Source: Eikenella exigua (GTDB taxonomy: Bacteria > Pseudomonadota > Gammaproteobacteria > Burkholderiales > Neisseriaceae). Taken from it: DNA of 64,000 bases. The stretch spans positions 1,240,001-1,304,000 of the forward strand of contig NZ_CP038018.1 in the NCBI RefSeq assembly GCF_008805035.1, read 5' to 3'. The notes beneath the pieces were generated by a model. That model was not told the origin of the DNA and searched no databases. It worked only from the letters and a program-made list of their open reading frames with translations. The position numbers and the translations under genes were made by a program. This document shows positions 57,569 to 64,000 of this stretch, one piece after another. Numbering within the stretch: position 1 is the stretch's first letter; each line of letters opens with the position of its first letter.

Positions 57569-58071
57569 AACAAAAAGGTTACACTTTATTTGTTGTTCTA
57601 ATCATGATGCTGGTAATTGCAATAGTTGTAATTGCTAGTATACAATCTACTAATACTGAAATGCGTATCAGCTCAAACGAAGCGGATCGGAAGTTTGCTC
57701 TCTCACTAGCCGAACAAGCTTTACGTAGTGGTGAATCTCGTATTTTAGAAGTGGGGAATGCCGAATTTGATAAACAGGAAACTTCTAATAGTTGCTCAAA
57801 TGGAATTTGTGGTGGTAAAGCATCTGAGTCCACGCCAGTATGGAAACGTTCGGATGATAGTGTAGATCTGAATACCAACGGGAAAGGTAGGTACTGTATT
57901 TCTGGGAATAGTAATAAAAATAATGCTTGTTATATGGTTGAGCGTTTGGGTGGCACTCATCAGGATCAAAATGCATCGAAAAGTATTTTCCGGGTTACAG
58001 CTAGAGCATGGGGCGCAAACTCTAACACAGTTGTGACTTTGCAATCTTATGTAGAGTACATCAGCTCATAA
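57550..58071 (+). CDS. pilK: Type IV minor pseudopilin PilK/PilX-like
   Basis: 173 residues. Prepilin helix QKGYTLFVVLIMMLVIAIVV lacks Glu at +5 (Phe-Val instead), as is usual for GspK/PilX-type proteins that cap the complex. Cys pair SNSCSNGICGG. Confidence 0.86.
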   Translation: MCQPILKQKGYTLFVVLIMMLVIAIVVIASIQSTNTEMRISSNEADRKFALSLAEQALRSGESRILEVGNAEFDKQETSNSCSNGICGGKASESTPVWKRSDDSVDLNTNGKGRYCISGNSNKNNACYMVERLGGTHQDQNASKSIFRVTARAWGANSNTVVTLQSYVEYISS

Positions 58072-58083
58072 CAGGTCAAGAAT

Positions 58084-58515
58084 ATGAAAGCCCAAACTGG
58101 ATTTACCCTCCTAGAGCTATTAACAGTGGTTGCAATTATTGCTATATTGACAATCATTGCCCTGCCTTCCTATCAAGCTTATGTTGAACGAACTGATTTA
58201 GCAGTTGCAAAAAATGAGTTATTAGATATTGCAGCGCAAATGCGACAAAATAAAATACTCAATAATGGTAACTACTCTACTGCTGGGCTAGCTAGCTTGA
58301 TTAACTCTAAAAATAGCAACCCCACAGGCAAATATACGTTTACTTCAGGGTTTGGGAGTGGTTCATCTATTAACAGTTACTATGTATACCTCCAACCTAG
58401 ACCTAGCAACTACAGAAAGTCCCTTTACATTACAGCATCTGGTACTATCTACGAATGCAAAACTGTAAATGAGGCACAAAGCAAATCATCTTCTTGTACA
58501 ATGATTAACAAATAG
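58084..58515 (+). CDS. Type IV minor pilin PilX/PilL-like
   Basis: 143 residues, canonical prepilin start (AQTGFTLLELLTVVAIIAIL) and a C-terminal disulfide loop (ECKTVNEAQSKSSSC). It occupies the place of pilX in meningococci and pilL in gonococci; which function it has cannot be told from sequence alone. Last gene of the cluster. Confidence 0.85.
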   Translation: MKAQTGFTLLELLTVVAIIAILTIIALPSYQAYVERTDLAVAKNELLDIAAQMRQNKILNNGNYSTAGLASLINSKNSNPTGKYTFTSGFGSGSSINSYYVYLQPRPSNYRKSLYITASGTIYECKTVNEAQSKSSSCTMINK

Positions 58516-58576
58516 ATTTTATTTATATAACTAAGCCGGTTACTTGATACCTAAGCAGCCGGCTTCTTATTCTTAT

Positions 58577-60937
58577 CTATCTTAACTGTGCACCAACAGT
58601 TTCAGCAGCAGCAATCAACCTCTGTACGATCTCTTCAACCATATCATCTGTCAAGGTACGTTCAGTATCCTGCAAAATCACTTTTACTGCCATGCTTTTC
58701 ATGTTTTCAGGTAGCCCTACTCCACGATATACGTCAAACAAGGTAATTTCTCGAATCAAATCCGATTGTACGCCGCGCAAAGCAGCCTGCAACTGCTCGA
58801 AGGTGGTGGTTTCCGGCATGACAAACGCCAAATCCCTGCGAACCGGCTGGAATTTTGATACTGCCTGATAGCGCGTTTTTTCGCGTTCTAACACGGCAGC
58901 CATGTCGATTTCAAATACCAGCGGCGCTTGCGGCAAGTCGTATTTTTGCAGCCATTTCGGATGCAATTCGCCGACAAAGCCGATGACTTGGTCGTCTGAA
59001 ACGATATTGGCAGCGCGGCCGGGATGCAGGGCGGAATGTTCGGTTTTGACGAACTCAACCGCTTTGTTTTTCAACAGATTTTCCACATCGGCCTTAATAT
59101 CGTAAAAATCTGCGTTGCGCGTTTTCTCGCCCCATTGTTCGGGCATCACCGCGCCGTACCACAGGCCGCCGATGCGTTCGTTTTGCACAAACAGGCCGTC
59201 TGAACCTTTGCTGAACACGCGGGCAATTTCAAACACGCGCACGCGGTTTTGCTTGCGGTTCAGATTGTTCTGCAGAATTTCCACCAAGCCACCAATGAGC
59301 GTGGAACGCATCACGGCATACTGAGCCGCCAACGGGTTTTGCAGGCGGATGGGGTTGGCGTTGGCGGCAAAATCGAGTTCCCACTGCTCGTCAACGAAGG
59401 CATAGCTGACCACTTCGCGGTAGCCGCGCGCCGCCATTTCGTTATAAACGGCAAAACGCGGACGGCGGGTTTCGGGCAGCGCCAACATTTTCAGACGGCC
59501 TGACGTGTAATCGTCGGGGATATTTTCATAGCCGTAAACGCGACCGATTTCTTCAATCAAATCGGCCTCGATTTCGATGTCGAAACGGAAGCTCGGCGCA
59601 GTAACGCGGAAGCCTTCCGCCGTTTTTTCAGGCTGCAAGCCCAAGTGCTGCAAAATGGTTTCCACCTGTTCGGCAGGAATGTCCACGCCCAACACGGTTT
59701 TCAGACGGCCTAAACGCAATTCAACCTGTTTGTTTTCAGGTAGCCTGCCCAACGCTTCTACCATTTCGCCTGCCTCACCACCGCAGATTTGCAAAACCAA
59801 TTCGGTGGCGCGTTCGATAGCATCAGCCTGCAAACGGTAATCCACGCCGCGCTCAAAGCGGAACGACGAATCCGAGCCAAAACCGTATTGGCGCGATTTC
59901 CCTGCGATGATTTCAGGCGCAAACCAAGCCGCTTCCAGCACGATATTTTGCGTGTCGTCTGAAACTGCACTCGCTGCGCCGCCCATCAGACCTGCCAAGC
60001 TCAACGCACCTTTTTCGTCGGCAACTACCAGCGTGTTTTCAGACAGAGAGACGGTTTTCTCGTTCAGGCATTCCAGCATTTCACTTTCGCACGCGCGGCG
60101 GATGTGCAGGCTGCCTGAAAGTTTGTCTGCATCAAAAACATGCATTGGCTGACCGATTTCCAGCATCACATAATTGCCAATGTCCACCAGCGCGGAAATA
60201 CTGCGGACACCGCTGCGCTCCAAACGCTGCTTCATCCAATCCGGCGTAGCGGCGCGCGCGTTCACGTTTTCAATCACGCGGCTGATAAAGCGGCCGCAAT
60301 CGGCAGGCGCATCAATCTGCACAGGCTGTTTGCGGCTGCCCGTAATGGGCGCGGCATGGATTTCAGGCTGCTTGAACGCGCAACCCGTCAATGCGGACAC
60401 TTCACGCGCAATGCCTTTGATGCTCAGGCAGTCGGCACGGTTCGGTGTAATTTTCAGCGTGAACACCGTATCGTCCAAATCCAGATATTCACGGATGTTT
60501 GCGCCGACAGGAGCGTCTTGCGGCAGGACGAGCAAGCCGTCTACGCCGTTTTCAGGTAGCCCCAACTCTTTGGCGGAACACAACATTCCGTTCGACACCA
60601 CGCCGCGCATCTTGGTCGGCTTGATTTTGAAATTGCCCGGCAACACCGCGCCCGGCAGCGAACACGGCACTTTGATGCCCGCTTTCACATTCGGCGCACC
60701 GCACACAATCTGCACCAACTCGCCCGTACCCGCATCGACTTGGGTAACGTTCAAACGGTCGGCATCAGGATGTTTTTCAACGGATTTCACTTCGGCAATC
60801 ACCACGCCCGTAAACGCAGACGCGGCAGTCTCGGCCTCTTCCACTTCCAAGCCGGACATGGTTAACAAATGTTCCAGCTTATCGGCGGAAAGTTCGGTAT
60901 CGGCTTGGGTTTTCAGCCATGAGTAGGAGAATTGCAT
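58577..60937 (-). CDS. pheT: Phenylalanyl-tRNA synthetase beta subunit
   Basis: 786 residues. N-terminal tRNA-binding domain (FTGVVIAEVKSVEKHPDADR), B3/B4 editing module, B5 and a C-terminal ferredoxin-like anticodon domain ending VEEIVQRLIAAAETVGAQLR. It contains three exact Neisseria-type DUS (AGGCCGTCTGAA) along with Eikenella-type copies, unlike any other gene in the window. Confidence 0.96.
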   Translation of the reverse strand: MQFSYSWLKTQADTELSADKLEHLLTMSGLEVEEAETAASAFTGVVIAEVKSVEKHPDADRLNVTQVDAGTGELVQIVCGAPNVKAGIKVPCSLPGAVLPGNFKIKPTKMRGVVSNGMLCSAKELGLPENGVDGLLVLPQDAPVGANIREYLDLDDTVFTLKITPNRADCLSIKGIAREVSALTGCAFKQPEIHAAPITGSRKQPVQIDAPADCGRFISRVIENVNARAATPDWMKQRLERSGVRSISALVDIGNYVMLEIGQPMHVFDADKLSGSLHIRRACESEMLECLNEKTVSLSENTLVVADEKGALSLAGLMGGAASAVSDDTQNIVLEAAWFAPEIIAGKSRQYGFGSDSSFRFERGVDYRLQADAIERATELVLQICGGEAGEMVEALGRLPENKQVELRLGRLKTVLGVDIPAEQVETILQHLGLQPEKTAEGFRVTAPSFRFDIEIEADLIEEIGRVYGYENIPDDYTSGRLKMLALPETRRPRFAVYNEMAARGYREVVSYAFVDEQWELDFAANANPIRLQNPLAAQYAVMRSTLIGGLVEILQNNLNRKQNRVRVFEIARVFSKGSDGLFVQNERIGGLWYGAVMPEQWGEKTRNADFYDIKADVENLLKNKAVEFVKTEHSALHPGRAANIVSDDQVIGFVGELHPKWLQKYDLPQAPLVFEIDMAAVLEREKTRYQAVSKFQPVRRDLAFVMPETTTFEQLQAALRGVQSDLIREITLFDVYRGVGLPENMKSMAVKVILQDTERTLTDDMVEEIVQRLIAAAETVGAQLR
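59193..59711. repeat. Neisseria-type DNA uptake sequences inside pheT
   Basis: AGGCCGTCTGAA occurs exactly at 59193-59204 (plus) and, in reverse, at 59490-59501 and 59700-59711. A related AGGTCGTCTGAA lies in reverse at 60982-60993, upstream of pheT. Eikenella-type copies in the same gene are at about 58708, 59738 and 60550. Confidence 0.9.
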
Positions 60938-61015
60938 GTTATGTTCTCAATCAACTAATTAACTTTTTATCAGATTTTGTTTTCAGACGACCTGTTTGCT
61001 TAGGGGGCAGGCTGC

Positions 61016-61053
61016 TTTTTAACTTTGTTGAGGCTGTTGCTTTCAAGTAGCCT
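61016..61053. repeat. DUS-bounded repeat element, worn copy 3
   Basis: TTTTTAACTTTGTTGAGGC then TGTTGCTTTCAAGTAGCC matches the elements at 39732 and 52014 with several changes, including one in the DUS itself. Confidence 0.45.
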
Positions 61054-61070
61054 TTTCAAACCTTAAGCAA

Positions 61071-61376
61071 TCAAATCAATAAGATTGTTACGAACCACGC
61101 CAGCAAGGTATAGCTTAAGGTGACACTCACTGTAAACGCCACACGCTCCCAGCTTTTAAACCACGACATCAACCAACTACCGATCGCGGTGGCAAAACAG
61201 GATACGGTAAATGCGGTAAATCCGTAATTCGACCACCTTATTGCACCTTCCACATCGTCGCCGGTCAGGGTTTTCAAATCAGCCAGTGCCAAAGCACAGA
61301 TTTCACAATAGATGGACAGCAGCCACAATGCAACAGCAAACGCATAGCAAACGGATGGGCCGACATAGCGTTTCAT
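61071..61376 (-). CDS. Small membrane protein between pheS and pheT
   Basis: 101 residues from the ATG at 61376 (MKRYVGPSVCYAFAVALWLL), with three hydrophobic segments (AVALWLLSIYCEICALALA; FTAFTVSCFATAIGSWLM; FTVSVTLSYTLLAWFVTILL). It probably shares the pheS-pheT transcript. Function unknown. An 18-codon upstream extension is encoded by a worn DUS and is not favoured. Confidence 0.72.
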   Translation of the reverse strand: MKRYVGPSVCYAFAVALWLLSIYCEICALALADLKTLTGDDVEGAIRWSNYGFTAFTVSCFATAIGSWLMSWFKSWERVAFTVSVTLSYTLLAWFVTILLI

Positions 61377-61430
61377 GATTCGGCTTTCTGCGGTACGGGC
61401 TGCTTTTTCATTTTTAGGCAGCCTGCACAA

Positions 61431-62423
61431 TCATTTCGCAAACTGTTTCAAAAAGTTCAAATCGTTATCGAAAAACAATCGCAGATCGTTCATGTTGTAA
61501 CGCAACATGGCAAAGCGGTCGAGGCCGATGCCGAAGGCGAAACCGGTGTATTTTTCGGGGTCGATATTCACGTTTTTCAACACGTTGGGATGCACCATGC
61601 CGCAGCCGCTGACTTCCAGCCATTTGCCGTTTTCACACATGATGTCGATTTCTGCGGACGGTTCGGTAAACGGGAAGAAAGACGGACGGAAACGTACTTG
61701 CAAATCATCGCGTTCGAAAAAGCGGCGGATGAAATCGGTGAACACGGCTTTCAAATCGGCGAAGGTTACGCCCTCTTCCACCCACAGGCCCTCAGCTTGG
61801 TGGAACATGGGCGAGTGCGTAGCATCGCTGTCCACGCGGTAAACACGGCCTGGGGCGATAATACGGATGGGCGGCTCTTTTTTGTCGAGCATGTAGCGGA
61901 TTTGAATTGGGGAAGTGTGTGTACGCAAAACATCGCCGTTTTCAACGTAGAACGTATCCTGCATGGCGCGGGCCGGATGGTTTGCGGGAATGTTCAAAGC
62001 TTGGAAGTTGTGGAAATCGTCTTCGATTTCCGGGCCGTCTGCCACTTCAAAACCCATGCCGTGAAAGAGTTCGACCACGCGCTGCAAGGTCAGGGTTACG
62101 GGATGCAGACCGCCATTTTCCTGCGCGCGTCCAGGCAGGGTAATATCGAGTGCTTCGGCGGCAAGCTGGGCTTGCAGTTTGACTTCGGCCAACTCGGCGC
62201 GTTTGGCATCGTAGGCGACTTGGAAACGCTGCTTACATTCGTTGATGAACGCGCCGACGGTTTTTTTCTCTTCGGGCGGCAGGCTGCCGAGCTGTTTGAG
62301 CAGGGCGTTGAGTTCGCCGGTTTTGCCGAGATACTGGGCTTTAACGAGCTCGAGGGCTTGCTGGTCGGCGGTGTTTTGGATGGCGGCAATGCCGGCGGCG
62401 GTAATTTGTTCTGCGTTTTGCAT
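61431..62423 (-). CDS. pheS: Phenylalanyl-tRNA synthetase alpha subunit
   Basis: 330 residues. N-terminal coiled-coil for tRNA binding, class II motif 2 (RVYRVDSDATHSPMFHQAEG) and motif 3 (FAFGIGLDRFAMLRYNMNDL). Acts as alpha2beta2 with PheT. Upstream at 62468 is an Eikenella-type DUS. Confidence 0.97.
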   Translation of the reverse strand: MQNAEQITAAGIAAIQNTADQQALELVKAQYLGKTGELNALLKQLGSLPPEEKKTVGAFINECKQRFQVAYDAKRAELAEVKLQAQLAAEALDITLPGRAQENGGLHPVTLTLQRVVELFHGMGFEVADGPEIEDDFHNFQALNIPANHPARAMQDTFYVENGDVLRTHTSPIQIRYMLDKKEPPIRIIAPGRVYRVDSDATHSPMFHQAEGLWVEEGVTFADLKAVFTDFIRRFFERDDLQVRFRPSFFPFTEPSAEIDIMCENGKWLEVSGCGMVHPNVLKNVNIDPEKYTGFAFGIGLDRFAMLRYNMNDLRLFFDNDLNFLKQFAK

Positions 62424-62575
62424 ATTTTATTGTGAAATGATGATAGGAATGAGGCGACACACCTGCAGGCTACCTGAAAAATCTGGCAGCAAAACCGAAG
62501 GCGGGAAAGGCGGCATTTTAGCCGAAAATGGGCTGTTTTTATAGCAGACCGGCAAAGCGGACGGCGGACAAAAAA

Positions 62576-63019
62576 CTAGGCTTTGCCCTGCATATTGTGG
62601 TGTTCGATTTTGAAACCGCCGTTACGGTAGGCAGCAAAACGACGGCGGGCAGCGGCAAGCTGGGTTTCACTGTGGCCAACGATTTCCAGCACACGTTCTG
62701 GCGTATTCGGCGCATCGCTCCACAAGTCTGCCGATAAATTCAGCACCACCAGGCTGCTGTCCGCTGCGGGCAGAGCTTCATCTTCGGCCAGCAGTATCGG
62801 CGGTTCTGTCGGGCACGGGTTTTCTTCTGGCAGCCAGATTTCGTGCGGCAGGAAGCTTTCGGCCTCGAATACCCACAGTTGGCGGTCGAGGGTTGTCAGC
62901 TGTTCCGCACTACTGCCCCAAACTAGCACACGGCAGCCGGCTTCAACTACGCGTTTGGCCAGGCGGCAGGCGAAGGTTTCCAAATCGGCAACGTGGGTGT
63001 AGAACGTAACGGTGGGCAT
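62576..63019 (-). CDS. holC: DNA polymerase III chi subunit
   Basis: 147 residues. MPTVTFYTHVADLETFACRL and RVLVWGSSAEQLTTLDRQLW match HolC, which links the clamp loader to SSB. The window also holds dnaX and a phage ssb. Confidence 0.88.
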   Translation of the reverse strand: MPTVTFYTHVADLETFACRLAKRVVEAGCRVLVWGSSAEQLTTLDRQLWVFEAESFLPHEIWLPEENPCPTEPPILLAEDEALPAADSSLVVLNLSADLWSDAPNTPERVLEIVGHSETQLAAARRRFAAYRNGGFKIEHHNMQGKA

Positions 63020-63249
63020 GGAGGCTACCTGAAAAATGGTTTTACGGAACGTTTTGATTTTCAGGTAGCCTGTTCATTGCCAGCAATGATTTGTGATACT
63101 AGGAGTATTGCCTTGCGGTTAGGCTACCTGAAATTTGATTATAGGCGAGAGGCTACCTGAAGTGATGTTTCGGCGCAGCCGAAGCTGAGTTTCTGCGAAA
63201 CTAAAACGACTTTTCAGATATTTCGCACTTTCAGGTAGCCTGTTGGCAC
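63020..63249. repeat. Dense cluster of DNA uptake sequences between trxB and holC
   Basis: Five Eikenella-type copies lie in about 220 bases: AGGCTACCTGAA near 63023, 63121 and 63151, and TTCAGGTAGCCT near 63059 and 63230. Two inverted pairs can form. The 63160-63225 part (GGCGCAGCCGAAGCTGAGTT and TTTCTGCGAAAC) resembles the inside of the 39.7-kb repeat. Confidence 0.8.
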
Positions 63250-64000
63250 TCAGTGTTGGTCAAGCCAGCGTTCAGCATCGAGTGCGGCTTGGCAGCCGGA
63301 GGCCGCGCTGGTGATAGCTTGGCGGTAGGTGTGATCTTTCACGTCGCCCGCCGCCCAGATGCCTTCGATGTTGGTTGCGCCGACGTTATCGCCACTGCCA
63401 CCTTTGGTTTTCAGGTAGCCCGCATCATCCATTTCAAGCTGGCCCTTGAAGATGTCAGTATTGGGTTTGTGCCCGATGGCGATAAATACGCCTTTGACGG
63501 CGATGTCTTCGCTGTGGCCGTCGTTGAATTTCAGCCGCACGCTGGTTACGCCGTTGTCGTCGCCCAATACTTCTTCCAACACGGCTTCGGTTTTCAAGAC
63601 AATTTTGCCTTCTTCCACGCGGCGCATCAGTTTGTCCACCATGATTTTTTCGGCTCGGAAACTGTCGCGACGGTGTATCAGGGTTACGGTATTGGCGATG
63701 TTGGCCAGGTAAAGTGCTTCTTCCACGGCGGTGTTGCCGCCGCCGACAACGGCTACGTCCTGTTTTTTGTAGAAGAAGCCGTCGCAGGTGGCGCAGGCGG
63801 ACACGCCGCGTCCGGCAAAGGTTTCTTCGCTCGGCAGGCCGAGGTATTTGGCCGATGCGCCGGTGGCGACGATGAGTGCGTCGCAGGTATATTCGCCCGC
63901 ATCACCAATGAGTTTGAACGGGCGTTGCTGCAGTTGCGCGGTGTGGATATGGTCGAAAACGATTTCTGTGCCGAAGCGTTCGGCGTGGGCGAGAAAGCGT
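63250..64000 (-). CDS. trxB: Thioredoxin reductase, 5' end beyond window
   Basis: C-terminal ~250 residues. Redox-active CATC in GRGVSACATCDGFFYKKQDV, NADPH fold (VAVVGGGNTAVEEALYLANI), then FIAIGHKPNTDIF and the C-terminal FAD motif GIWAAGDVKDHTYRQAITSA. Reduces thioredoxin with NADPH. An in-frame DUS variant reads AGYLKTKGG at about 63410. Confidence 0.96.
   Translation of the reverse strand, partial: RFLAHAERFGTEIVFDHIHTAQLQQRPFKLIGDAGEYTCDALIVATGASAKYLGLPSEETFAGRGVSACATCDGFFYKKQDVAVVGGGNTAVEEALYLANIANTVTLIHRRDSFRAEKIMVDKLMRRVEEGKIVLKTEAVLEEVLGDDNGVTSVRLKFNDGHSEDIAVKGVFIAIGHKPNTDIFKGQLEMDDAGYLKTKGGSGDNVGATNIEGIWAAGDVKDHTYRQAITSAASGCQAALDAERWLDQH

Overview
The window looks like a chromosomal segment of an Eikenella-type member of the Neisseriaceae. 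The 12-mer AGGCTACCTGAA, the DNA uptake sequence (DUS) dialect described for Eikenella, recurs dozens of times on both strands. It appears mostly as inverted pairs between genes, but also inside coding sequences. Gene content agrees: dnaB is followed by the pilHIJK-pilX/L minor pilin cluster, rpoZ sits beside spoT, and pheS and pheT are separated by one small gene.

Layout. 1-9.8 kb is host DNA: the 3' part of dnaX, a ybaB/ebfC gene, aceF and aceE with a broken lipoprotein gene between them, an AT-rich SH3-domain gene, an Smr-domain gene and a decayed ubiquinone-hydroxylase-like gene. A tRNA-Thr(TGT) at about 10.0 kb carries an integrated prophage that runs to about 36.4 kb. 36.6-64 kb is host DNA again: a CdsA-like gene, an NRAMP-related transporter, pyrG, gmk, rpoZ, spoT, an IS1595-type remnant, a glycerate dehydrogenase gene, purK, kdsA, ung, an rhlE-like helicase, dnaB, five minor pilin genes, pheT, pheS, holC and the 3' part of trxB.

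The prophage has an integrase, recombination genes (ssb, YqaJ exonuclease), a main immunity region (cleavable S24 repressor, Cro-like protein, GTAC-N4-GTAC operators), an O/P-like replication module with seven 15-bp iterons inside the O-like gene, NinG, NinB and a late-regulator-like gene. It also has a second P22-immI-like region (repressor, Arc-like protein, KilA-N antirepressor) and a lysis cassette with two spanin-like pairs. I found no terminase, portal, capsid or tail gene. Where a morphogenesis module might be expected there are toxin-antitoxin modules: a Panacea (PanA)-type pair, and a HigB-HigA-SecB-like toxin-antitoxin-chaperone operon whose toxin has an in-frame amber codon. A HipA-like kinase/DUF3037-like pair sits beside the main repressor. 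The element therefore looks like a defective, domesticated prophage carrying several possible defence or addiction modules.

Most notable signals: a C4-type antisense RNA upstream of a KilA-N antirepressor, with 13 of 16 positions complementary to that gene's leader, and a weaker second case upstream of a BRO-N gene; DUS motifs at the domain junctions of modular antirepressors and packed into the dnaX linker; Neisseria-type AGGCCGTCTGAA DUS confined to pheT, suggesting interspecies transfer; and a SpoT with what looks like a degenerate second HD domain. All functional calls were made by reading the sequence, with no database search.
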